Assembly (NCBI GenBank): GCA_015099395.1
Contig: AP024096.1
Coordinates: 3,224,001-3,288,000, forward strand
Length of the DNA: 64,000 nt
Reading direction: 5' to 3'
DNA from: Ktedonobacteria bacterium brp13
Lineage (GTDB): Bacteria; Chloroflexota; Ktedonobacteria; Ktedonobacterales; Ktedonobacteraceae
Made by a program: the position numbers and the translations under genes. This document shows, in pieces, positions 35,760 through 45,280 of the stretch. Every line of letters starts with the position of its first letter. The first letter of the stretch is position 1. Below the pieces are notes generated by a model. It saw only the letters and a list, made by a program, of their open reading frames with translations, had not been told where the DNA came from and made no database searches.

Positions 35760-37100
35760 CTAATTCCCGCCTGTGGAGACCTCTGCATTCATGCATGAGG
35801 AGGAAACAGGCGCTCCTTTCGTGTAGCTGTAGCCATCGCTCTTGTGAAGCATCTGGCAAGAGTGATGTCCAATCCCTTGAATGGTTCCCTGTTGGGTCGT
35901 AATATTGAATGATCCACTACTGCGCACTGCCACGCGCCCAACATAGGTTCCGACTTTCTTCCCTTTGGTGACCATCGCTTTCACAATGTCCCCGGTCTGG
36001 AAGCCCTTGACGGACTTTGCCCCTTTGGCGCAGGTACGTGGGAACCCATATTTGTCAGGCAAGCACATCTGTCTGTTCCCGTGTCCTTTCGCCGTAATGA
36101 GCAAGGGCACGACACCTTTGACCGTGAACACCGCAGGGGTACTCTTGCCCACATTGGCCGCATCACACCAATGGGTCTTGGGCAGATCTCGCGTTGTTCG
36201 GTTGTACTTCGTCAATCCGCCACTGCCGCACTCGATTGGCAATCCAGTCGCCTGTAAACGTTCAAACAGTACCCAGCGTGCCGCGTTGACGGCTGTTGCA
36301 TCCTTGAGTGGCTTCTTTGCTTGATCCTGAATCCGTTGCAAGACATCAGGCTTCTTCTTCAAGAACACTGCGATATCGAGCGTCCCCTTTGCCGTATTGC
36401 ATTTCTCGCAGGCCAGAGCCAGGTTGCTGATGCGGTTCGTGCCACCCCTGGCTCGTGGGTGGATATGCTCGATCTGCAGTGGCATGTCCTTTGCGCAGCA
36501 GTACGAGCAGGTGCGCTTCCACTTTTCGAGCAAGTATGCACGTGCCTCATAACCGGCTAACGTCCCTTGCTGATACTGCACACCAGCAACTTCCGGGTTC
36601 TCCATCTGCTGGAGATCAAACTTTACTAATTCCATACTGATTGCCGTGATTGGAGCGTATCGTCGCAGTCGCTCAACCCATGTCAGGATGTTGGCAATCC
36701 TACTCTCTAACGAGGGTGGTAACCACCTTTGTTTACGCTTGCGGTTCTGCCATCTGACTTTGCGGTATCGTGTTTTTCGTTGACGACGTGAGTGCCGTAC
36801 CGCCCGACGGGCATCCAGTGCAGATTTGACTGCTTGCCCACGATGCATGAGTTCAGCCGCAAAGACCACTTCGCCTGATACATCGTTCACGATGGCGATA
36901 CCAGTTGTGCGGCTCCCAGGGTCTAGTTTGATGCGCAAAGGTTTGACCTCTGGCACCTCCACGATCCGTTTCAGGATCAGCGTAAAGGGATATATTTTGT
37001 ACACCGATGCTTTGCCTTGCTTTAAAAGCAGACGTGCACGGGCCGGATGAACCGGGTTTAACGGTTGACAAAAACTGTCAATTACGAAGACATTGCTCAA
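35760..37100 (-). CDS. iscB: IscB RNA-guided endonuclease
   Basis: A 446-residue IscB. The PLMP domain opens with NVFVIDSFCQPLNPVHPARARLL... (about 3-45). RuvC-I has Asp60 in KLDPGSRTTG. The Arg-rich bridge helix lies at 98-125, RuvC-II has Glu157 in ISMELVKF, the HNH domain spans about 195-240 with CSYC...CEKC zinc pairs and His212/His214, and RuvC-III has His310 and Asp313 in HWCDAAN. A C-terminal domain of about 125 residues follows. All catalytic residues are intact. IscB cuts DNA under guidance of an omega-RNA and is ancestral to Cas9. The TTG start has AGAGG six bases upstream, right at the 3' end of the omega-RNA. Confidence 0.96.
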   Translation of the reverse strand: MSNVFVIDSFCQPLNPVHPARARLLLKQGKASVYKIYPFTLILKRIVEVPEVKPLRIKLDPGSRTTGIAIVNDVSGEVVFAAELMHRGQAVKSALDARRAVRHSRRQRKTRYRKVRWQNRKRKQRWLPPSLESRIANILTWVERLRRYAPITAISMELVKFDLQQMENPEVAGVQYQQGTLAGYEARAYLLEKWKRTCSYCCAKDMPLQIEHIHPRARGGTNRISNLALACEKCNTAKGTLDIAVFLKKKPDVLQRIQDQAKKPLKDATAVNAARWVLFERLQATGLPIECGSGGLTKYNRTTRDLPKTHWCDAANVGKSTPAVFTVKGVVPLLITAKGHGNRQMCLPDKYGFPRTCAKGAKSVKGFQTGDIVKAMVTKGKKVGTYVGRVAVRSSGSFNITTQQGTIQGIGHHSCQMLHKSDGYSYTKGAPVSSSCMNAEVSTGGN

Positions 37101-37338
37101 GTTGAGCCTCTACTTTCGTAGGTGATGTGTGCCTCGTCAAGCTTCGAGAGGGTTTAACGTTGCAATCACTGGGTTAGCCCTGTAGCCCTGTTTAAACTGC
37201 AACCGTAGCGGGCAGCGCTGGCGTGCACCCTGCCGTACCTATTTCTTCCCGAAGGGAGCCTGTTTCAAGACTAAGACTGGTCAGGTGTGGGCTTACTTGC
37301 GCAAGCCCCCGGATTTATTTATCCGTGGGGTTCCTGAC
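35760..37338 (-). mobile_element. IscB-encoding IS200/IS605-type element (no TnpA)
   Basis: The unit consists of omega-RNA, iscB and a right-end hairpin CCTCTGCATTC/GCATGAGG (35780-35801) that overlaps the last iscB codons. The left end is placed at CCTGAC (37333-37338), where homology with the other copies stops. No TnpA transposase is present, so mobility would need one in trans. Confidence 0.75.
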
Positions 37339-37354
37339 GTGTATGAGTACCCTC
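37101..37354 (-). ncRNA. IscB omega-RNA with guide
   Basis: The conserved, hairpin-rich region directly upstream of iscB on the same strand. Read on the minus strand it starts with the presumed 16-base guide (37339-37354) followed by GTCAGGAACC, includes GCTTGCGCAAG near 37297, and ends near GAGGCACACATCACC by the iscB start. Homologous copies at 19.5-19.9, 58.5-58.9 and 59.5-59.7 kb define its limits. Confidence 0.85.
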
Positions 37355-37555
37355 TTGGTGATAAAAAACAATCGTAAACGCCGCCCGATCGTAGGTAGCA
37401 TGCTTATACGAAAGATACGAGAGAGCGGCATGCCGTGAACAACGGTATATTTGGACGTTGCAGTTATGGAGAATGTACTGTTATGCATCGTGGGGAATTT
37501 TGGAGGCAAAGAATAAGCTCAGCCAGAGCCGAGCCACAGCAACAAAACGAGTAAG

Positions 37556-37651
37556 CTACATCAAAACAACATTGTTTGATGATGCTCTGCTCTTGCTGAA
37601 TGGACGAGTTCTTCGCACACGATGCTTTGAATAAAGATGTGCATTGTTCAT
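37556..37651 (-). CDS. 31-codon basic small ORF upstream of the IscB element
   Basis: ATG at 37649-37651 has AAAGGAGGG five bases upstream, among the best ribosome sites in the window, and a TTGACA promoter behind it. The product begins MNNAHLYSKHRVRRTRPF and is Arg/Lys/Ser-rich. A hairpin (GCTCGGCTCTGGCTGAGC) follows. No similarity is recognised. A longer Cys-rich frame overlaps it in another phase but lacks the ribosome site. Confidence 0.5.
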   Translation of the reverse strand: MNNAHLYSKHRVRRTRPFSKSRASSNNVVLM

Positions 37652-37727
37652 AGAACCCTCCTTTGAATTTTTTTTGTGTTAGCATCTCTACATAAACCGA
37701 GAATAGAAAGTCCTCTAACTGCTAATG

Positions 37728-37756
37728 AGTGTACTTGGAGACATCATAATTGTCAA
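37728..37756 (-). promoter_or_regulatory. Promoter of the 31-codon ORF
   Basis: Minus-strand TTGACA (37751-37756), a 17-base spacer and TACACT (37728-37733). Read-through could also supply the omega-RNA/iscB transcript about 370 bases further on. Confidence 0.7.
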
Positions 37757-37838
37757 GCTATTTTCAGCACACTTTTCTACCAATGAGCGGACTAGCCGGA
37801 TATGGCTATCTCTTCCTGTTACATAGAGGACTTCTACC

Positions 37839-39470
37839 TTATTGCGTTTCTAGCACGCTCCCTTGCTCACCTGCCAGCAGGGCGAGCAGGGTACGTGGCA
37901 GGACACAGACATAGTCCGGACCAAGCCGGGTCAGGACCTCTTTAATGTCACTGGGGGTCATCGTCCAGGCCATCAGGTAGATATTGAGATAAACAGGACG
38001 CTTATGTCTGATACGTGATGCAGCTTTGATCAGGCGTACGGTCTGCGCCACACTCCCGCTATAGCCCGGATTCTGGTAGATGGTGATGCCATTTACAATC
38101 TGATGACGTGAGGGACATCCGGTATAGCCGAGGCCGCTCAAGATACCCTTTACACCATATCGCCTGAGGGCAGCCGTGATGGTCTGTTGGAGACGAGTTT
38201 TATGCAATCCCATACCCGTCAGGCTAAAAGAGCGCAGGATGGGCAGACCAGAACTAAAGATGAAGGCGGTATCGAAGATCTCGATACTCTCCATACCGAC
38301 CTGCTCCATCAGTGCTGCCGTTTGCTCAAAGTACGGAGTCAGCCGCTGCCGAGGCCAATGCGAAGGATACATGTAAGCAAGTCCGCTCGGACTGCAGAGC
38401 AGCTCGTCGTTGGAGGTCGCAGTGCTGGTATAGTAAGCAGCTAGCGTTGACATACTCTGTAACAGGAGTGGCGTCAGCGTCCAGCCGATAGGCACAGATC
38501 CGCGAGCCTCGTCGCGCCAGAGCTGCAACATACGATGCTGACAATATTGCAGATTATCGCCATCGCTCATCGTAAATGAGAGATAGACCTTCTTCTCAGG
38601 GGCTGGCAGAGGTGCGTTTACAGATGTGGGAACAGCGACGGTTGCAGCGATGGCCGTCCAGACCTCCAGGTTCGCTACATAGTCTGAGGCAATGACGGGC
38701 ACGCCCATGTCTGAAGCCAACGCAACCGCACTCTGTTCGTGTACCACCCAGCCCAGATGCGCCGAGGAGCCAGGAGCCAGAGCGGAGAGCAACTGGCGAA
38801 AGAGACCACGTTCAGAGAGTCCAGCAATCGAGCGCAGCTTGCCATGTGGTGGAAGATACTGGCGCGTATCCAGCCAGCAACAGAAGCCACGTGTCGCGAC
38901 CAGCAATGAACGCAACGCACAGAAACTGTGCGGGTCCAGACCAGCGATAAGGCGACCCGAGGCCAGTGGCAGCAGGTTTCGCTGCGCCCAATGATAGGCT
39001 TGAAGACGTGATTGCCAGTGATACTCACGCAGATCATCGATGATCGCCAGTGCGTAGCGCTCCACCAGTGTAGCAGCCAGAGCAGGCGAAACGACGATAC
39101 CATCACATTGCGCAGCCAGCGTCGTAGCAACGTTGATCGTATCAATAAGAACAGGATCATAGATAATAACACCGTGCAACAGAGGCAGGGCAGCAGTAAG
39201 CAAACAGTGAAACGCATCTTCGCCAGTCGCAGGCGCATACGTCACCGGCAAAGAGGGCGGCAGAAGCTGCAACCAGAATACCTCGTCAGCACCAAAGAGC
39301 AGATACACCGAGGGGCGCGGTCGATTGACGATACCAGCGATCACCGCCGCAGCCGACTGTATAGCATGTGACGTTCCCCGTAGATCATAGACAGTCAGCT
39401 TCTCAACAGGCTGGAAGGTCGGCAAGCATTGATCCTCAGGCCACTGCAGTCCAGACGTTTCACAACTCAT
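37839..39470 (-). CDS. GxGYxYP-domain protein (putative glycoside hydrolase)
   Basis: A 543-residue protein. FTMSDGDNLQYCQH (about 301-314) and SGLAYMYPSHWP (about 363-374) match the GxGYxYP family, a putative carbohydrate-active group of unproven activity; the second Gly of the name motif is Ala here. The N-terminal ~280 residues form the associated GxGYxYP_N region. No secretion signal is evident at this start. It stands alone between the IscB element and the acyl-CoA ligase. Confidence 0.75.
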   Translation of the reverse strand: MSCETSGLQWPEDQCLPTFQPVEKLTVYDLRGTSHAIQSAAAVIAGIVNRPRPSVYLLFGADEVFWLQLLPPSLPVTYAPATGEDAFHCLLTAALPLLHGVIIYDPVLIDTINVATTLAAQCDGIVVSPALAATLVERYALAIIDDLREYHWQSRLQAYHWAQRNLLPLASGRLIAGLDPHSFCALRSLLVATRGFCCWLDTRQYLPPHGKLRSIAGLSERGLFRQLLSALAPGSSAHLGWVVHEQSAVALASDMGVPVIASDYVANLEVWTAIAATVAVPTSVNAPLPAPEKKVYLSFTMSDGDNLQYCQHRMLQLWRDEARGSVPIGWTLTPLLLQSMSTLAAYYTSTATSNDELLCSPSGLAYMYPSHWPRQRLTPYFEQTAALMEQVGMESIEIFDTAFIFSSGLPILRSFSLTGMGLHKTRLQQTITAALRRYGVKGILSGLGYTGCPSRHQIVNGITIYQNPGYSGSVAQTVRLIKAASRIRHKRPVYLNIYLMAWTMTPSDIKEVLTRLGPDYVCVLPRTLLALLAGEQGSVLETQ

Positions 39471-39571
39471 AAGTCCACTCCTATTAGCTATCCTTTATAG
39501 TGTATATGACGCAGCTGAAACGCTTTTACACGTAATTTTCTTGCAATATCTCCACTATTTAAACTTTGCTC

Positions 39572-39600
39572 TTGACCTTCGCCAGAAATAAAGTTATGCT
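39572..39600 (+). promoter_or_regulatory. Likely promoter of the acyl-CoA ligase gene
   Basis: TTGACC, a 17-base spacer and TATGCT; leaves a leader of about 150 bases before the gene. I see no riboswitch fold in that leader. Confidence 0.55.
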
Positions 39601-39758
39601 ACGAAACAGGCAAACTAATATGCACAAGCATTTACCTGTTTTGTTGACGCCAATTTCAGGACTCGTAGCATCTTATTACGGACCGGTATTGGGTCCCACA
39701 CATTGCATGCGAGATACGAGAAGCTCAATGTTGAGGTACCGTAGAAAGGACTTCTGGC

Positions 39759-41381
39759 ATGTCTCAGAATATGTTCTCACCTGAACTCTTCCGCCCTACG
39801 ATCGATCTTCCTGATGTCCCCTATGATCAGTTGTTACGCGACGCCGCCGCACGTAATCCAGAACATCGAGCGATCATCTTCCATGAGCTCATCTATACGT
39901 ACCGCGAGGTTGTCTCGATGGTAAATAGTATTGCGAATGGGCTGCACGAGCTGGGCCTACGCAAAGGCGACCGCATCTGTCTCTTCCTGGCAAACCGACC
40001 TGAATATATCATTACCTTTATTGCCGCTGCATCCATCGGTGTCGTTGTCAGTCCAATGAATCCTTCGTACAAAGAGCGCGAGGTAACCTACCAGCTCTCT
40101 GACTCCGGAGCGCAGGCGATCCTAGTTCAGCAAGAACTCATTCCGTTACTGCAACTCACACTCGCAAACAGTGATTTTCCACATCTCAAGCATATCATCG
40201 CCACTGGCACGCAGCTACCGGAAGGGTTACCCAATGCCGTTACCTTCGCGGAGCTCATGCGCCGTTCATCACCCAAGTTACCACCGCACGTCGACATCAG
40301 CAGCGATGATCTGCTCGCGCTCCCCTACTCATCCGGCACAACCGGTCTGCCCAAAGGGACCCTGCTGACCCATCGCAATCTGGTCGCCAACAACTTGCAG
40401 TTCGTCACCTCGCTCAGCCTGGATATCGCTGATATCGCACTCCTCTTCTTACCCTTCTACCATATCTATGGAGTAATGCTGACCGGTAGCTTCCTGGCAT
40501 GCGGCGGAACGCAGGTCATTATGGAACGCTTCGACCTCATCCGCTCTCTGGAGCTCTGCGAGCAGCATCATGTCACCTATTATTTTGCGGTCCCACCAGT
40601 CATCCTGGGACTGGCAAATGCACCGATCCCCCTGGATAAGATGAAGACGGTACGCTATATCTTCTCTGGGGCGGCTCCTCTGGCGATTGATCCAGCACGC
40701 AGGCTACAGGAGAAGCTACCAGACACGCAGGTCGTGCAGGGCTATGGGCTCACCGAAGCCTCACCGCTCACACATACACAGCCTGCAGATCGCTCGGTAG
40801 TACGTCCAAGCAGTGTTGGTCTACCGGTCCACAATACCGAACAAAAGATTGTCGATATAGAGACCGGGACACGTGAAATACCACAGGGTGAACAGGGCGA
40901 ATTAATTATCCGTGGACCGCAGGTGATGCAAGGCTACTGGAATGCTCCTGAAGAGACGGCAAGAGCACTCAGGAATGGCTGGCTCTATACTGGTGACATC
41001 GCGTACATCGATAGCGAAGGCTATACATATGTTGTAGATCGTAAGAAGGAGATGATCAAGTATAAAGGCTTCGGCATCGCCCCGGCTGAGATTGAAGCCC
41101 TGCTCCTCGAACATACAGATGTTTTGGAAGCCGCGGTCATCGGAATACCCGACGATGAAGCGGGTCAGCTTGTCAAGGGTCTGATTGTATTGCGACCAGG
41201 CACGGCTACGACACCTATCGATATTCTCACCTTTGCGAATGGAAAGCTAGCAGGCTATAAACGTATCCATGCTGTAGAGGCAATCGATAGCATTCCAAAG
41301 ACAGCCTCGGGCAAGATTCTGCGCCGCGAGCTCGCCGAGCGCGAAAAAGCGAAGAGCCAGGGAGCCTCAAACATCTCATAA
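39759..41381 (+). CDS. AMP-forming acyl-CoA ligase (4-coumarate/long-chain fatty acid type)
   Basis: A 540-residue ANL-superfamily enzyme that adenylates a carboxylic acid and loads it on CoA. Motifs are the P-loop YSSGTTGLPKGTLLTH (about 188-203), QGYGLTEASP, YTGDIAYID, the hinge VDRKKEMIKYKGF and the catalytic lysine motif PKTASGKILRREL near 510. The substrate could be a fatty or aromatic acid. The ATG follows GAAAGGA. It is monocistronic as far as can be seen. Confidence 0.93.
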   Translation: MSQNMFSPELFRPTIDLPDVPYDQLLRDAAARNPEHRAIIFHELIYTYREVVSMVNSIANGLHELGLRKGDRICLFLANRPEYIITFIAAASIGVVVSPMNPSYKEREVTYQLSDSGAQAILVQQELIPLLQLTLANSDFPHLKHIIATGTQLPEGLPNAVTFAELMRRSSPKLPPHVDISSDDLLALPYSSGTTGLPKGTLLTHRNLVANNLQFVTSLSLDIADIALLFLPFYHIYGVMLTGSFLACGGTQVIMERFDLIRSLELCEQHHVTYYFAVPPVILGLANAPIPLDKMKTVRYIFSGAAPLAIDPARRLQEKLPDTQVVQGYGLTEASPLTHTQPADRSVVRPSSVGLPVHNTEQKIVDIETGTREIPQGEQGELIIRGPQVMQGYWNAPEETARALRNGWLYTGDIAYIDSEGYTYVVDRKKEMIKYKGFGIAPAEIEALLLEHTDVLEAAVIGIPDDEAGQLVKGLIVLRPGTATTPIDILTFANGKLAGYKRIHAVEAIDSIPKTASGKILRRELAEREKAKSQGASNIS

Positions 41382-41505
41382 ACTCTTAGCCGGACTGAAT
41401 ACGCAAAGACTGTAGAACGTAGGAGCGGCCTCGTGTCGCTCCCGCCTGCTGATAGACGCGCCGCCCCTACGTTCATACTACTCAGTACCTGTCTTGCGCT
41501 CCGTT

Positions 41506-42618
41506 TTAAGAGAGGCCGCTCAGGAAGAGACCACGAGCAATAATCTCACCCGCCAGCGTGCAGACCACAACGAGATAGAGCATACCCGTTGCCGATTGGA
41601 ACGACCGCTCCCGAATCAACTTCCAGGCCAGTCCTCCCAGCACCAGCGGCATCACAAAACCAACCAGAATATGCAACCAGCCAATTCCTGCCGCACTAAT
41701 CGGCGCGACCACAGGTGCATTGCCAGGTCTCACGCTATTATTCAGATTGGGATCGGAGCTCTTCACGGTAGCCGTCGCAGTGACAGCAGGCACGTTAGAT
41801 GGCGTTGTATGATTGGCAGAGGTCGAATGCGTACCGGTCGCGATAAACAGAATGACCTGCGCCGCAACAGCAACCAGCACCAGCGTCGTCGAGAATTGTA
41901 AAGGACGTTCAGAGAGCGCAGGCGTTACCAGGTACCAGTGACCCAGCCACATGGCTGTCAGGACACCACCCAGCGCAAAGGCCGCAGCAAAGAAGCCAGC
42001 CACCGTAAAGACACCACCTAGATTGGTAGGTGCCAGCGGACGGAAGATCATAGCGATCACCAGCAGCGTCAGTAACCCGGCAATGACCGTCACAACGCCA
42101 CTCGCCAGACGCAACACACGTAACGTCGAACCACGTCGTACAGCAGGTTCCTCATGAGAGACGCCAGCACTCGCTGCATCTGAAGTTGAAGAGGGAATCT
42201 CCGCACTAACAACCTCAGCATCCGCCTCAGTAGTCGAAGTCTCAGGAACAGTTGCATACGTCTCCACGGCAACGGCGGCCGGTGCAACCGTAGCAGGCTC
42301 AGCTATGCCCGCATGCTTATCGAGCAGTAAAAAGAAGCTATAGAAGGCCAGCAGCACGAAGAACAACAGCAATGGCAAGGACAGATGCACCGTCCAGCCT
42401 TTATCGAGCAGCGGGAACGTATTCAATAGTGAAGGAGTGGCGAAGTCACTCTGAAACCAGTATGTCAGGCCAGCGAGAACCAGATAGATAAGAGCATATG
42501 AAACGAGAAAACCACGCTTAACCTCATTACGCCAGTCAAGAAAAACAAGAACACTGACTGCGCCAATAGAGACTTCGGCCATGATTACAAAAAGAACTAA
42601 TGGTAACGTTTGTAGCAT
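41506..42618 (-). CDS. Polytopic membrane protein of unknown function
   Basis: A 370-residue protein with about eight hydrophobic segments and two low-complexity Ala/Thr/Glu/Val loops (about 110-155 and 255-290). MWLGHWYLVTPALSERPL and the C-terminal GMLYLVVVCTLAGEIIARGLF faintly recall DmsC/NrfD-like quinone-interacting anchors, but the match is too weak to name. It diverges from the kinase gene across a 325-base gap. Confidence 0.7.
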   Translation of the reverse strand: MLQTLPLVLFVIMAEVSIGAVSVLVFLDWRNEVKRGFLVSYALIYLVLAGLTYWFQSDFATPSLLNTFPLLDKGWTVHLSLPLLLFFVLLAFYSFFLLLDKHAGIAEPATVAPAAVAVETYATVPETSTTEADAEVVSAEIPSSTSDAASAGVSHEEPAVRRGSTLRVLRLASGVVTVIAGLLTLLVIAMIFRPLAPTNLGGVFTVAGFFAAAFALGGVLTAMWLGHWYLVTPALSERPLQFSTTLVLVAVAAQVILFIATGTHSTSANHTTPSNVPAVTATATVKSSDPNLNNSVRPGNAPVVAPISAAGIGWLHILVGFVMPLVLGGLAWKLIRERSFQSATGMLYLVVVCTLAGEIIARGLFLSGLS

Positions 42619-42832
42619 GATATCCTTTTATCCTTTAGATGCGTCTATCAACCTATGCAGGCATCAAACCTTCTTTGGTCTTTCAGATTATAACGCCACA
42701 GACGAAAAGAAACAATGTCGGTCGAAACGGTCTTACAGGGTCTTAGAGAGGTTACTAAGAACACCAGAGACGTTCCAGAGCATATCTACCCCCTGCTAGC
42801 GTCCTGCCCTATAGTGAGCACCGCTACACTTA

Positions 42833-42861
42833 TTGACAGATGCATATGATTCATCTACACT
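42833..42861 (+). promoter_or_regulatory. Promoter of the kinase-phosphatase gene
   Basis: Perfect TTGACA, a 17-base spacer and TACACT; leader of about 75 bases to the ATG. Confidence 0.7.
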
Positions 42862-42943
42862 ATAGTTGCGCGTTGGCACAAAAAAAAGCCTTTCCACAGT
42901 GCCGAGATCAGAGATCCATAAGCTGAAGAGTAAGAGGAGTCGT

Positions 42944-44875
42944 ATGCCACGTTGTCCAAACCCTCGATGCCAGACAGACTACCCACCCGGAACCAAACAA
43001 TGCTCCAGACCAATGTGCCGCTGCTTACTCCCTGAGACGGTGGTGGCGGGACGCTACCGTGTCGAGACACTGATCGGCATGGGTGGTATGGGAGCAGTCT
43101 ATAGGGTAAGCGATACGTTTGAGGTGCAGCAGATTGCACTCAAGGTACTCTCACTCACGCTGAGCACGATGGATGCCGATGTTGCAGTTGAGCGTTTCCG
43201 ACGCGAAGCTCGCTATGCCCATCAACTTCAGCATCCCAATATCGTACAGGTACTGAACTTTGGACAGGATGGCGAGCTCCTCTATATTACGATGCCTCTG
43301 ATTACTGGCGGCACACTGAAAGCGCTGATGAAACCAGAACATCCCCTGCCAACACTAGAGGTTGAGCGCTTTCTCGCCGATCTGGCCGCCGCGATCGATG
43401 CCATCCACGCCCACCCTCAGCAGATCGTGCATCGCGATATTAAACCTTCAAATCTGCTCATCAATCCGGACGACGGTCGCTTGATGGTCGCAGACTTTGG
43501 TATCGCACGCGCTATGCAGGAGAAACCGCTGACACAGCGTGGCTGGGCGCTAGGCACAGAGAATTATATCGCACCCGAACAGGAGCATGGGAAGGCAGAG
43601 CCAGCCAGTGATATCTATTCTATGGGTGTAGTGGCCTACCAGCTATTTACCGGACTCTTACCCTACCAGGCAGTCGTACGCAATCGCGCACGCGGCCTAC
43701 CACCTCCCAGCGTACTCAATCTCGCGCTGCCACCTTCGGTCGATCCGGTCGTGCTACGTGCCATAGAGACAGAGCCGCAGAAGCGCTTTCAAACAGGGGC
43801 AGAGTTTACGCAGGCCCTGCACGATGCGTTGACCATCGATAATATCTGGGCTGAACCAACGATCAGCGATGCCTCGATGACAACCACAAGTAACGCCAAT
43901 GTCATCGTACGCGCGATCATTCCCGAAAACCCCTGTGCCCTCTGTGGACGCGAAAATCGCAGCAGTTCACGCTACTGTCGCCATTGCGGGCATACGCTGA
44001 GTGATACATCCTTGATGTCCGCTGATCCCTATCAGGTCGGCTACCTCAGTGATATTGGCCACAAAGCACAGGACAATGAAGATATGCTCCTGGTTGTACA
44101 GGGGCTGGCGGTTAATCTCCCACCTCCGCCACATTCATTTGGACTCTTCGCCGTCGCAGACGGTGTGCGAGGAAAGCATGGCAATGCAGCAGGCGGACAT
44201 GAAGCCAGCCGCTTAGCGGTCGAGACAGTCGCAGACATCTTGCTACCACTGATCTCTACATCTGCCACCGCGGCCTCGCAGACCAGCCATCCATCGCCAT
44301 CACCCAGCCAGCAATCGACACGTACGGTGATCAGGGTCCAGCAGAATGTCGAGGCTACGCTGGAGCAGTGGCTCCGTGATACCATGCGCCAGGCGAATCA
44401 GGTCATCTATCACTGCAACGCAGACTACGATACAAATATGGGGAGTACGCTGACGATCGCGCTCCTCTATCAACAGCACCTCTATATTGCTAATGTCGGA
44501 GATAGTCGCGCCTATTATTATCACCCACAGCATGGCCTGCGTTGCCTCACGAAGGATCATACACTGGCCGCCAGCCTCGTTGAAGCGGGACTGCTACGAC
44601 CAGAAGAGGCCACAACCAGTCCTAAGCGACACCAACTGTATCGCCAGCTGGGACAAAACTATAGCATCACCATCGATCACTATCAATATCCAGTTGAGCC
44701 GGGCGCTAGCATCGTACTATGCACAGATGGCCTCTGGCATACGCTCCCCGCTACGCGGATAGAAGAACTTCTACAAAAATCAGAGGACCCACAGCACGTA
44801 GCAACACTTCTGATAGAGGCGGCGAACGCAACTGGCGGCGAAGGAAATGTCAGCGCAATCGTCATCCGCCTCTGA
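42944..44875 (+). CDS. Ser/Thr protein kinase fused to a PP2C phosphatase
   Basis: A 643-residue chain joining opposing activities. A zinc-ribbon-like N-terminus (CPNPRC...CSRPMCRC) leads into a PknB-like kinase (37-295) with Lys67, HRD Asp165 and DFG Asp184. A second zinc ribbon CALCGRE...YCRHCG lies at 331-348. A PP2C domain (about 365-643) follows with NED Asp380, the metal motif ADGVRG (Asp406, Gly407), GDSRAY and CTDG Asp595. The final PP2C metal motif, usually GGxDN, reads GGEGN, so that Asp is Gly634. No membrane segment or PASTA repeats. The ATG at 42944 follows AGAGGAG. Confidence 0.93.
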   Translation: MPRCPNPRCQTDYPPGTKQCSRPMCRCLLPETVVAGRYRVETLIGMGGMGAVYRVSDTFEVQQIALKVLSLTLSTMDADVAVERFRREARYAHQLQHPNIVQVLNFGQDGELLYITMPLITGGTLKALMKPEHPLPTLEVERFLADLAAAIDAIHAHPQQIVHRDIKPSNLLINPDDGRLMVADFGIARAMQEKPLTQRGWALGTENYIAPEQEHGKAEPASDIYSMGVVAYQLFTGLLPYQAVVRNRARGLPPPSVLNLALPPSVDPVVLRAIETEPQKRFQTGAEFTQALHDALTIDNIWAEPTISDASMTTTSNANVIVRAIIPENPCALCGRENRSSSRYCRHCGHTLSDTSLMSADPYQVGYLSDIGHKAQDNEDMLLVVQGLAVNLPPPPHSFGLFAVADGVRGKHGNAAGGHEASRLAVETVADILLPLISTSATAASQTSHPSPSPSQQSTRTVIRVQQNVEATLEQWLRDTMRQANQVIYHCNADYDTNMGSTLTIALLYQQHLYIANVGDSRAYYYHPQHGLRCLTKDHTLAASLVEAGLLRPEEATTSPKRHQLYRQLGQNYSITIDHYQYPVEPGASIVLCTDGLWHTLPATRIEELLQKSEDPQHVATLLIEAANATGGEGNVSAIVIRL

Positions 44876-45005
44876 ACCGGGGTAGGTTTTTTGTCCTATC
44901 CTGGTGATCCTCAACGAATGAGATACATATTACTATCCATTTACTATACATATCGCATAGATTAAATGCATATACCGCTATTGACTGAAAACTACCCAAA
45001 AACTC

Positions 45006-45050
45006 GTCCCCCTCTTTGAGGGGGGAGATAGCTTTAGCTATCGGGGGGAG
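45006..45050 (-). repeat. Palindromic dispersed repeat, copy 1 (inverted)
   Basis: Core CTCCCCCCGATAGC.TAAAGCTATC followed by a C-run hairpin; inverted relative to the next two copies. Confidence 0.85.
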
Positions 45051-45196
45051 CCATCCTCGCCTTATGCTCTCGATGACTATTCTACGCCAACCATCTCCCG
45101 TTCGGGCGTAGATTTCGTCATCGAGGATAACAGATGATAAAGGTGAGCGTGATAAAGAGCGTTTAATTCGAGATTATAACGTTATTCGAACATTTA

Positions 45197-45280
45197 CTCC
45201 CCCCGATAGCTAAAGCTATCTCCCCCCTCGAAGGGGGTAACAAGAGTTTTATGATACTTTATAGGCTATAGTGAACATTA
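45197..45280 (+). repeat. Palindromic dispersed repeat, copy 2
   Basis: The palindrome GATAGCTAAAGCTATC in C-runs, then CTCGAAGGGGG, then a shared tail ACAAGAGTTTTATGATAC and TATAGTGA. About 84 bases match copy 3. Confidence 0.85.

Noticed and set aside
37464-37685. A Cys-rich 73-codon frame upstream of iscB
   Set aside because: It lacks a ribosome site; the strong AAAGGAGGG points to a shorter frame in another phase.
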